From contig JAPFFF010000002.1 in the NCBI GenBank assembly GCA_039105265.1, positions 8,432,001 through 8,496,000 on the forward strand: 64,000 nucleotides of DNA, read 5' to 3'. This DNA is from Tritrichomonas musculus. Lineage: Eukaryota; Parabasalia; Tritrichomonadida; Tritrichomonadidae. A program made the position numbers and the translations under genes. Below, piece after piece: positions 51,823-61,281 of the stretch. Position 1 is the stretch's first letter; every line of letters begins with the position of its first letter. The notes beneath the pieces are model-generated. The model saw nothing but the letters and a program-made list of their open reading frames with translations, was not told where the DNA came from and did not search any database.

Positions 51823-52221
51823 CAGATACTAATTTAATATCGTAACGTAATTTTTTATCGTAACGTTATTTTTTTTATTAGAAAAATTTTAAAATATAAA
51901 AATCTAATTTTCTAAATATGTATTGAAGATACTTTATTATAAATTATATCAATATATTTGTTACGTAATAAGTAATATATCATATCATAATAAATATGAA
52001 ATTCTTCCATATTGAGTGAGTTTTTCATTAAATTAATCAAAAAAATAAAAATGAATTATTTCATGATACATCGAATTACCTTTCAATTTAAACAAATACA
52101 TAGCATCTATATGCAATAGCAATTAATATTTCTTCATAGTGATTAATTGTAAAACTATTCGATTGTGATAAAATAGAACAAAACAAAATTGAACGACCGT
52201 TTAAAATTATATTAAAAAATA
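51823..52221 (+). repeat. Left terminal inverted repeat
   Basis: Complement of 53151-53549. It contains repeated CGTAACG words near the tip (ATCGTAACGTAA, then ATCGTAACGTTA), which may be transposase-binding sites. Confidence 0.88.
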
Positions 52222-53150
52222 AATGTGTCTTTTTAGCAAGCTTAAGTTATTAAAATCAATTGATATTTTAATATATATAACCCATATTATAAATAAGTAT
52301 ATATCCGGATTAAATTCTATTATTTATGTTTTCTTTCTTATGAAAATTTTTGATTATTTGTTTTTTAAATTTCTCAATAATAAGTACCTCAGTAATTTTT
52401 ATAAAAATCAGTATTATCTTCAATCATTCAGTATTAATTGCATATAACAGCTTATATATTTCTAATAATTCATGAAAATAATATTTTATAAATGAGATAT
52501 GTGCATTTTGATTGAAACAAGCAAAATTTCAGAAATATTTCAAACGTACATGAAAACTTTTCTATTATTATTTTCGAAGAGAATTATATATATCAAATGC
52601 TTTAGGCTAGTATTTAGATATTAAAGACTCCTTAAGAAACTTTAATTTCTTTTTCAATCATACTTTTTTTAAAAAAAAAAATTATTTATTTAATATTAAA
52701 TTTTTCATAAAATCAACTCAATAACGCAAATTAAAACATTTATCATGACATTTATTTGTCTCTATCAATGTTTTAAACCATATTTTTTTCTGTAAATAGT
52801 AAACAAAAATTTGGAGAAAATAAGAATTTTAAACTTTTCAAAGTGGTTCGAATAATCTAACTTTTTTTGTTCTCCTTCCTATTTTTTCATGATATAATTA
52901 TTAATATTATTGATAGTTCACTGCCAACTATTATAACATATTTGTTATTTTAGAAAAAATCCTATAGGAAACTTTAAAAATAGATCACCTTGTTTTTGAT
53001 TCTATATTTGAAAAATTTACTTAAATAAACTGTCTTTTTGAATTCAAAAGTAAATGTTAGAATTACAAATGTATTGTATTTTGTCTATAAATCTAAAAAT
53101 ATGGTATTCTTTTAAATATAATAAGGACTATTCATAGAAATACTATATTG

Positions 53151-53549
53151 TATTTTTTAATTTAATTTTAAACGGTCGTTCAATTTTGTTTTGTTCTATT
53201 TTATCACAATCGAATAGTTTTACAATTAATCACTATGAAGAAATATTAATTGCTATTGCATATAGATGCTATGTATTTGTTTAAATTGAAAGGTAATTCG
53301 ATGTATCATGAAATAATTCATTTTTATTTTTTTGATTAATTTAATGAAAAACTCACTCAATATGGAAGAATTTCATATTTATTATGATATGATATATTAC
53401 TTATTACGTAACAAATATATTGATATAATTTATAATAAAGTATCTTCAATACATATTTAGAAAATTAGATTTTTATATTTTAAAATTTTTCTAATAAAAA
53501 AAATAACGTTACGATAAAAAATTACGTTACGATATTAAATTAGTATCTG
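53151..53549 (-). repeat. Right terminal inverted repeat
   Basis: Complement of 51823-52221, with the same CGTAACG words at the tip. Directly followed by TA and the second half of the interrupted gene. Confidence 0.88.
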
Positions 53550-53826
53550 TATTAATAATAGTCCAGTTCTAAAAGAAGCAGTTGAAAAGGATGGATGGAG
53601 AAAAATATGCTATCATAAAAAAGGATATATTTTTTACCAAGGCAAATCGGAAGGTGAAATAATAGTTATTCCATCTCATTCAAAATTTATTATAATTACT
53701 TTCCTTATTCTTTTAATATTCGTGATCTTTATTTCATTGTGTTTAATAGCTTTTTGCAAATATAAAAAAGATAATAAAAATAATAATAGTGAAGAAGAAT
53801 TTATCAATGATGAAAGTGAAATTTAA

Positions 53827-54949
53827 TAATAATTTTGCATTTTTTAAAGGTGTAGTCTCAGATGGTTACATTTTTTACAAATACATTGAATTTTTGATAA
53901 AGATCATTCAAAAAAGTATTCAATTATTGCAATGGTCATAAGTATCATCCCATTTTTAACAATGACTTTGATATTTAGTATATAAATTATATTACCTCTT
54001 GTGCATATCGTAACGTTGCCATTTTTTTGTTTAATTCCTTACAGCAGGAGAAAATTCACTTCACTTTTACTAAAAATGATTTTTAAGAAAATGTAGTTGA
54101 ATTATTGTTTAAAAAGATTTTGAATTAAATGTAAATAAAGAAAATAGATATTACAATACGATTTTTAAGCAAAATAATTGTTTATTGATTAAAATTGAAT
54201 TCAGTACTTTTATAGGGATGTACATCCTAAGCACAGATTTTTTGTGCATAAACGAATTCTACGTAATCTGTACAACAACTTTCTACATATAAAGTTCAAA
54301 ATCCGTCCACCATATGAATATGATTTACTATCAGCAAAATCGATAGCAAAAAAAAAAAAGGCTCCTTCCCCTCATTTTTCGACTAGTGAAGACTTTCATC
54401 ACTTTTTCTACACATGACATAGTTATAATCTTGCAAATTTATTTAAATATACAACTCACCATATGATTTATTTTGGAATATGTTGCGCACTTTTTTATGC
54501 ATAAAATTGTCACTTTTTCTGTAACATACTAATGCATAAATTAAATTACGGTTTTCATGAATTAATTTCATAACTATTTCCACAGTATGCAAAGTTACAC
54601 AATATTTATTAGTTGATATATAATTAACTATATGTGTTGTATATTATATTTTAATTAAAATTGTGTATGATCATTGTATTCCTTCCGCTATGCCATTTTT
54701 GAAAATGCTAACTTTTTGAAAGACCCAACGCCACGATTTGGCTTAAAACCTGTATTTGTTAATAACTATCACTAATAAGCTTATATTATTATTTTTGAGT
54801 CATAACTCAATTTTTGAAAAGTTTCCTACGTTCTATAGCTTTAAATTTGCAATATAATTCAATAAAAATAAAAAAGAATTAAAGTCGTTTATGAAATATT
54901 CTTTTTTTCAAAGCTTATTGTAAAAAAAAAATCTGTTTTTTCTTACAAT
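53827..54949. other. Intergenic region
   Basis: No protein-like frame on either strand. Includes a poly-A run near 54350 and AT-rich DNA up to the hAT target site. Confidence 0.5.
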
Positions 54950-55740
54950 CAGCGTTGTTTATCGATACGACTAAATACCGGTTACCGAAGAAGTATCGGT
55001 ATTCGGTAAATATCGATACTTTTTTGCTCGGTATTTTTTAGTATCGATACAAAAGTGCTTCGGTATTTTTAGAGTATCAGCGGTTATTAAAAAAGTACTT
55101 TATAATACTTTTTATCAGTATCGATACGGTATTTTAATATATAAATTTTAATAATAAATAATGAATAAAAATATTAAAACATTTGATTATTTAATTTTAA
55201 ATAATAATTTTAATTATAAATATAATTACTAGCCTATAAAAAGTATATTATTGTCTTTCTTCTTCAGAAATCTCGTCATATTCATTTTCATTAAACAATC
55301 CAAATTTTCGATATCATTATTATCATTAAAAACAATAAAATTTATATATATTATGTACTTTCTCATATTAATAGTTAATTCAATAGTTCAGGAATGTTAT
55401 ATTTATCTACAAATAGAAATTGACATAAAGATGATTTAATTTACGATATTTCAGAAACCATTGATTATTCAAATATTATGATGATTATTTGTTGTAAAAT
55501 ATGTAATTAAAGAGAATTAACAATATTCAATAGAACCTTATAAATTTTTTTAATCATCTTTAAATGAATCCGATACATTTTTTGTTAAAAAAATACCGAC
55601 AAAAAACCTGACATTCGATATAAATTTTCCACTTTTGTATCGATACTTCGGTTTTTTATCGATAAATACCGTTACCGGCGGTTAGAGCCGGTAATATCGA
55701 TATTTTACCGGGAAAATAACCTCCTCGATACACAACCCTG
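54950..55740. mobile_element. 791 bp non-autonomous hAT element
   Basis: Begins CAGCGTTGTTTATCGATAC and ends with the complement of CAGGGTTGTGTATCGAGG, imperfect terminal repeats that both fit the hAT consensus YARNG. Both flanks carry CTTACAAT (54942-54949 and 55741-55748), an exact 8 bp target duplication as hAT elements make. The subterminal 150 bases on each side are packed with TATCGATA, CGGTA and ACCGG words, unusually GC-rich for this window. The interior is AT-rich with no transposase; the 62-codon frame at 55251 is not protein-like. Confidence 0.92.
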
Positions 55741-55748
55741 CTTACAAT

Positions 55749-56138
55749 CTTCATATATTATATAGATATATGAACAATATACTATTTAATTTACAAATTT
55801 TGAAAAAAATGTTTGTTCAAATATGACAAATTATTGAGATATTTGGGCTTTTAGAAAAAAAGTAGAAAAATTTGAATTTTTAGTAGTGATGTATATCGTC
55901 CCCATCTTAAATTCATTTTTTTCTCATTTATTATTGCATAAGGTATCTTAATTATTGAATACGAACTTTTTTTCTAATATGTAGATGAGATGTAATTACG
56001 TCAAATATTATTATTATTGTTTTTGGCAATTTTTTCATGTAAATGAATCTTTTTGGCGTATTTCAAATATTTATTTATGCTTATCACTTTTATTTTTTAG
56101 TTTTTTTTATCAAAATCAGTGAATTTTTTTTTTGGTGA
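55749..56138. other. Upstream region of the large Sel1 kinase
   Basis: AT-rich. No initiator with a good ATG was found, which bears on the unsolved start of the next gene. Confidence 0.45.
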
Positions 56139-59100
56139 ATTGACTATTTATCAAACACAACAATCAATATAGACCATTCCAAAAAAAATGATAATTACAA
56201 AATAATCAAATCAGATCAACTATTTTTGCAAGAATTTGAAAATTTTTCTAAAGCATGCCTTATCAAACAAGATAAGAATATCAAACAAGTCTGGGAACTT
56301 ATTATACCATGCATATCTGGTTATTTGATCAAGAAAAGTTATTTAAAACTTAAGCAACATCGCATTGAACGCTTCATCAATGAAATTGAGAACGATTCAC
56401 CGCCAGAAACAATAAAAGAGAAGGAATATCTCGAATTACAAATAATTGGTACTGGAAGTAGTACTTTGTGCACACTCATTTATCACATTAAGAAAGGAGA
56501 ATTATGCATTATTAAAAAAATGTTGGGATATGATCCTGAAAGAGACAAATTGAAAGAACGAGAAGCCCAAAATTATTTGAAAATCAAACATCCACTTTTA
56601 CCCAGATTTTACGGTAGAACTGAAAAAGAAGGTTATATTGTTATTGAATTTATTAAAGGTCAAACATTAAATAATATCAATAAAGATCAACTCACAACAG
56701 ACGATAAACTTAAAATTATTTTTGAACTGATGATGATAATTAAATATTTTCATGATAAAGGACTTATCTATCGAGATTTGAAACCAAATAACATTATTAT
56801 TGATGAAAACAAAACAGTTGTTATAATTGATTTTGATCGATTAATTGAAGAAAATTCAGAATATGAACAAACATTAGATTTAAATATTCCTCAATATTTT
56901 GATCCTAAAATTCTAAAAACGCGCAAATATTCATATGAAAATGACATCTATTCACTTGGCAAGATTATTGAATTCATAATGAAACAAGAAGACACAGAAT
57001 TTAAACAATCTACGACAAATCAACCATCAAATAATACAATAATTGATAATATCATCAAAAAATGCACTATTTTAACAACAGAAAAACGTCCAACCATTGC
57101 AGAACTAATTAAAATTTTTTGTTCGGAATTTCAAACCAAAATTAAAATCGAGCAAACCTTCTCTACATATGAAAAACATTCCAATTATTTTGAACTAATT
57201 AACCAATTAAATCGAAATGATCCAGAAGCACAATTTAATTTCGGCCTTATTTATCATGAAGGCCGGTATATCACACGAGACATCGACAAAGCAATTCATT
57301 ATTATTCACTCGCTGCAAATCAAAATCATACAGATGCACAATTCAATCTCGGTTTTATTTATTATGATGGCCAATATATTCCACGAGACATCGACAAATT
57401 AATTCATTATTATTTACTTGCAGCAAATCAAAATGATCGACAAGCACAGTTCAATCTCGGTTTTATTTATTATGAAGGCCAATATGTCACACGAGACATC
57501 GACAAAGCAATTCATTATTATTCACTTTCAGCGAATCAAAATGATCGACAAGCACAGTTCAATCTCGGCCTTATTCATCATGAAGGCCGGTATGTCAAAC
57601 GAGACATCTACAAAGCAATTCATTATTATTCACTTGCAGCGAATCAAAATCATACAGAAGCACAATTCAATCTTGGCGTCATTTTTTGTGAAAGCCAATC
57701 TGCCACATTAAACATAGAGAAAGCAATTCATTATTTTTCACTTGCAGCAAATCAAAACCATACAGAAGCACAATTCAATCTCGGTTTAATTTATTCTGAA
57801 AGCCAATATGTCACGCCAGACATCGAGAAAGCAATTCATTTTTATTCACTGGCAGCAAATCAGGGACATTCACAAGCACAATTCAATCTTGGTGTTATTT
57901 ATTTTAAAGGCCAATATATCACACGAGACATCAAGAAAGTAATTCATTATTATTCACTCGCAGCAAATCAAAATCATCCACAAGCGCAGTTCAATCTTGG
58001 TCTTATTTATCATAAAAATCAATTTGTCACACAAGACATCGAGAAAGCAATTCATTATTATTTACTTGCATCAAATCAAAATCATCCACAAGCACAATTC
58101 AATCTTGGCGTCATTTATTGTGAAGGCCAACATATCTCACAAGATATCAACAAAGCAATTCATTATTATTCACTTGCAGCAAATCAAAATTATCCAAAAG
58201 CACAGTTTAATCTTGGAAACATTTATTATGAAGGTCAATATGTCTCATTTGACATTGGCAAAGCAATTCATTATTTTTCACTTGCAGCAAATCAAAATCA
58301 TACACAAGCACAATTCAATCTCGGTCTTATTTATCATAAAAATCAATTTGTCACGCGAAACATCAATAAAGCAATTCATTATTTTTCACTCGCAGCAAAT
58401 CAAAATATTTCACTAGCGCAATTCAAACTGGCACTTATTTACCATGAAGGCCTACATGTCACACAAGATATCAGCAAAGCAATTCATTTTTATTCACTTG
58501 CAGCAAATCAAAATCATACACAAGCACAATTCAATCTCGGTTTTATTTATTATGAAGGTCAATATGTCTCATTTGACATTGGCAAAGCAATTCATTATTT
58601 TTCACTTGCAGCAAATCAAAATCATACACAAGCACAATTCAATCTCGGTCTTATTTATTATGAAGGTCAATTTGTCACACACGACATCAATAAAGCAATT
58701 CATTATTTTTCACTTGCAGCAAATCAAAATGATCCACAAGCACAATTCAATCTCGGTTTTATTTATGATGAAGGCCAATATGTCACACGCGACATCAACA
58801 AAGCAATTCATTATTATTCAATTGCATCAAATCAAAATCATCCACAAGCACAATTTTGTCTCGGCTTTATTTACCATGAAGGCCAATATGTCACACGAAA
58901 CATCGACAAAGCAATTCATTATTATTCACTTGCAGCAAATCAAAATCTTCCTCAAGCACAATTCAATCTGGGCCTTATTTATTATGGAGACCAGCATATC
59001 ACAAGAGACATCAACATAGCAATTCATTATTTTTCACTTGCAGCAAATCAAAATGATCGACAAGCACAACTCAGACTCGGCCTTATTTACTACAAAGGCC

Positions 59101-60371
59101 AATATGTCACACGAGACATCAACAAAGCAATTCATTATTATTCACTTGCATCAAATCAAAATGATCGACAAGCACAATTCAATCTCGGCCTTATTTACTA
59201 CAAAGGCCAATATGTCACACGAGATATCTACAAAGCAATTCATTATTTTTCACTTGCATCAAATCAAAATGATCCAAAAGCACAATTCATTCTTGGTTTT
59301 ATTTACAATGTAGGTCGGTATGTCAAACGAGACATCTATAAAGCAATTCATTATTATTCACTTGCAGCGAATCAAAATGATCCAGACGCACAACTCAATC
59401 TCGGCCTTATTTATTATGAAGGCCAATATGTCACACGAGACATCAACAAAGCAATTCATTATTTTTCACTTGCAGCGAATCAAAATGATCCAGAAGCACA
59501 ATTCAAACTTGGCTCTATTTATCATGAAGGTAGGTATGTCAAACGCGATATTGGCAAAGCAATTCATTATTTATCGCTCGCTTCAAATCAAAATCATTTT
59601 AATGCACAATTGCTTCTTGGGACGATTTATTACTTTGGTAGATGGACTCCAAAAGATATTAAAAAAGGCAGGTACTATATAATGCTAGCATCAATAAATG
59701 GAAACAGAATTGCAAATTTTATGCATGGATTTTTGCTTCATGAAGGAAAAAATGTTGAACGAGACATCGAAGGAGCGATTCATTATTATAAGGAAGCATC
59801 ATCATTCAACATTTCATATGCCAAAAACAATCTTGGAATCATATACAAACATGGGATTAATAATCAAATTGAGAAGAGATTAGGTAATTCGATTATATAT
59901 TTTGAAGAAGCAATTTCACAAAAAAATGATTATTTATCTATGTACAACTTGGCACACATTTTATTCTATGATGAAACGATCAAGAAAGACATCAACAAAT
60001 TGATTGACTTACTAATCAAATCATCAGACTATTTTTATCATTCAAATATTTTATTAAGCATAGTATTAATTCAACACATTGGGAAAGACATTGATAAGAT
60101 CAAACGCGAAATTGATCAACGAACAAACAATAATAATAAAATATCAACCAAGATAATCAAAATAATACGTGAACTTAAATTATTTGACGAAATCAAATTT
60201 TTTGAAATATATTCATCATACAGAAATATTGATTTCTTATATGATGCTGATTTTCATCCGATTCTTTCAACAAAGCTTGAACAAGAATACAAAAAAGAAA
60301 TCAATCCAAAATATTCTAAAGCACAAAAAATTTCATTTTTATTCTATGAAGGATTTGGATTCAATATATAA
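56139..60371 (+). CDS. Sel1-repeat protein kinase-like protein, about 1,400 aa, start unclear
   Basis: The frame is open from 56139 but its first in-frame ATG lies inside the kinase domain, at about 56520. The start is either non-ATG (a TTG at 56226), shifted, or in an upstream exon. Numbering from 56226: N-terminal helical module (VWELIIPCISGYLIKK), kinase domain about 75-290 with GTGSSTLC, IIKKML lysine, YRDLKPNN at 182-189 (Tyr for His) and DFD at 202-204 (for DFG). Then about 23 Sel1 repeats, near-identical 36-residue units AQFNLGLIYYEGQYVTRDIN-KAIHYYSLAANQN, followed by degenerate ones. The protein ends in LFYEGFGFNI, matching the 6.4 kb gene. The array of 108 bp units is a recent expansion. 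Probably a scaffold with reduced or altered kinase activity. Confidence 0.82.
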   Translation: MDYLSNTTINIDHSKKNDNYKIIKSDQLFLQEFENFSKACLIKQDKNIKQVWELIIPCISGYLIKKSYLKLKQHRIERFINEIENDSPPETIKEKEYLELQIIGTGSSTLCTLIYHIKKGELCIIKKMLGYDPERDKLKEREAQNYLKIKHPLLPRFYGRTEKEGYIVIEFIKGQTLNNINKDQLTTDDKLKIIFELMMIIKYFHDKGLIYRDLKPNNIIIDENKTVVIIDFDRLIEENSEYEQTLDLNIPQYFDPKILKTRKYSYENDIYSLGKIIEFIMKQEDTEFKQSTTNQPSNNTIIDNIIKKCTILTTEKRPTIAELIKIFCSEFQTKIKIEQTFSTYEKHSNYFELINQLNRNDPEAQFNFGLIYHEGRYITRDIDKAIHYYSLAANQNHTDAQFNLGFIYYDGQYIPRDIDKLIHYYLLAANQNDRQAQFNLGFIYYEGQYVTRDIDKAIHYYSLSANQNDRQAQFNLGLIHHEGRYVKRDIYKAIHYYSLAANQNHTEAQFNLGVIFCESQSATLNIEKAIHYFSLAANQNHTEAQFNLGLIYSESQYVTPDIEKAIHFYSLAANQGHSQAQFNLGVIYFKGQYITRDIKKVIHYYSLAANQNHPQAQFNLGLIYHKNQFVTQDIEKAIHYYLLASNQNHPQAQFNLGVIYCEGQHISQDINKAIHYYSLAANQNYPKAQFNLGNIYYEGQYVSFDIGKAIHYFSLAANQNHTQAQFNLGLIYHKNQFVTRNINKAIHYFSLAANQNISLAQFKLALIYHEGLHVTQDISKAIHFYSLAANQNHTQAQFNLGFIYYEGQYVSFDIGKAIHYFSLAANQNHTQAQFNLGLIYYEGQFVTHDINKAIHYFSLAANQNDPQAQFNLGFIYDEGQYVTRDINKAIHYYSIASNQNHPQAQFCLGFIYHEGQYVTRNIDKAIHYYSLAANQNLPQAQFNLGLIYYGDQHITRDINIAIHYFSLAANQNDRQAQLRLGLIYYKGQYVTRDINKAIHYYSLASNQNDRQAQFNLGLIYYKGQYVTRDIYKAIHYFSLASNQNDPKAQFILGFIYNVGRYVKRDIYKAIHYYSLAANQNDPDAQLNLGLIYYEGQYVTRDINKAIHYFSLAANQNDPEAQFKLGSIYHEGRYVKRDIGKAIHYLSLASNQNHFNAQLLLGTIYYFGRWTPKDIKKGRYYIMLASINGNRIANFMHGFLLHEGKNVERDIEGAIHYYKEASSFNISYAKNNLGIIYKHGINNQIEKRLGNSIIYFEEAISQKNDYLSMYNLAHILFYDETIKKDINKLIDLLIKSSDYFYHSNILLSIVLIQHIGKDIDKIKREIDQRTNNNNKISTKIIKIIRELKLFDEIKFFEIYSSYRNIDFLYDADFHPILSTKLEQEYKKEINPKYSKAQKISFLFYEGFGFNI
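57210..59620 (+). repeat. 108 bp coding tandem array, about 22 units
   Basis: Each unit encodes one 36-residue Sel1 repeat, and the shared string AAAGCAATTCATTATT recurs in nearly every unit. Pairs of larger blocks are also repeated (for example units carrying YVSFDIGKAIHYFS at about 58230 and 58560), showing duplication of multi-unit segments. Confidence 0.9.
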
Positions 60372-61281
60372 AAGACACTGGTATTTCATTATTTAAAAAT
60401 TAAATTAATTGATGAAATTCATTTCATTTCAGTTGAACAATGACAAAAAACAAGAATTAAGTGTCTTATTTATATCAATCAAAACATATTATAATTTAAA
60501 TATTCATTGCAATATAATATATGCAAGATAAAAAATATATATTTGAAAAGTAAAATTATTGACGGAATTTATTTCATGTCAGTTAAGCACAAATGCTAAC
60601 ATTTGTTTAAGGAGCTCTGATGTTTAATGATTCTTTGCTATATTAATATTTTTTTTTTTATATAGGAGATATTTGAAAAAATTAACAATCATATTAATGA
60701 AGGTTCATGATTTTTAAAGAAAGATGCTGAAATCTCAATTATGGTATATTTGAAAAAAATGATATTCTAATGATGATTATAAATGATTTTTTTTTATTAT
60801 TTTTTCAAAAAAAATTGATTTAAATGATATAATATGCCTAAAAATACATATATATTGACAAATATATTATATGCAAAATAATTTAAATATTTATATTTTT
60901 AATTTAACAAAACTCCATAAATTTTTTATTATAATAATTAAATACAAAATGAATACATCAAAAATATATGAATGACAAATGAATATATCAATAATGAATA
61001 AATGCCATATGATTAATTCGTAAATGATTTAATGCCATATGAATAGAGTATGAATATACAAATGCCATAAAAACAAATTATTTAAAAAATGGCAAATTAA
61101 AACAGCAAAAAAAATTGGTCTTTTTTCTCTTTTTTTTTTTTTTTTTTTGAAGATCTTTCACTTCACCTAAATATTGCATAATCAGCGGTGTTTATTTTGA
61201 AATATCTGTTTAATTATTTTTAGCGGCATAAATTGAATAGAAAATAAATCATCTATCATTTTAATATCTTCATTTCATTTT
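60372..61281. other. AT-rich intergenic region
   Basis: Contains a long T run near 61130-61150 and irregular AATGCCATATGA/AATGAATA words at 60950-61070, suggestive of a decayed tandem repeat. No coding sequence seen. Confidence 0.5.
61270..61281 (+). promoter_or_regulatory. Initiator-like pair next to the start codon
   Basis: TCATTTC and TCATTTT lie immediately before the ATG at 61282 and fit the trichomonad initiator; the leader would be 5-10 bases. Confidence 0.5.

Larger units (their letters stand above)
51823..53549. mobile_element. 1.73 kb DNA transposon with 399 bp terminal inverted repeats and TA duplication
   Basis: The left end CAGATACTAATTTAATATCG and its complement at the right end begin inverted repeats of about 399 bp (51823-52221 and 53151-53549) that I see differing at only one base near the inner edge. 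TA flanks both ends. The 929 bp interior is AT-rich; its only frame (52223-52447, 74 codons) does not look like a transposase, so the element is non-autonomous. A TA target fits the Tc1/mariner and related superfamilies. Near-identical arms indicate a recent insertion or arm-to-arm gene conversion. It interrupts a surface-protein gene. Confidence 0.88.
51009..53826 (+). pseudogene. Type I surface-protein gene split by a transposon
   Basis: 51009-51822 encodes a signal peptide (MLSFYILCIIGQSV) and about 260 residues of Cys- and Asn-rich ectodomain. 53552-53826 continues in frame with WRKICYHKKGYIFYQGK, a membrane helix (IIITFLILLIFVIFISLCLI) and a short acidic tail ending at TAA. The 1.7 kb element at 51823-53549 separates them. 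Taking out the element plus one TA joins the codons as E-I-N-I-N-N-S-P with no other change. In the present allele the protein runs a few residues into the element and stops at 51845, losing its membrane anchor, so a secreted product is possible. About 363 residues if whole. Family not recognised; layout is like the divergent neighbour. Confidence 0.85.

Noticed and set aside
52223-52447. 74-codon frame inside the long-inverted-repeat element as a transposase
   Set aside because: Rich in Ile, Tyr, Phe and Lys as random AT-rich DNA gives; no DDE/DDD pattern visible.
51819-53553. A 3 or 4 bp target duplication (TAA or AATA) for the 1.7 kb element
   Set aside because: The flanking AATA/TATT makes these look possible, but only a TA duplication restores the interrupted reading frame exactly.
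55251-55439. 62-codon frame inside the 791 bp hAT element as a transposase
   Set aside because: Too short, of AT-rich random composition, with no hAT dimerisation or catalytic motif.
57217-59883. Long plus-strand frames in a second frame across the Sel1 array
   Set aside because: They are shadows. Each 108 bp unit happens to lack a stop in that frame, and the translation is a monotonous QFIIIHLQQIKI pattern without family features.
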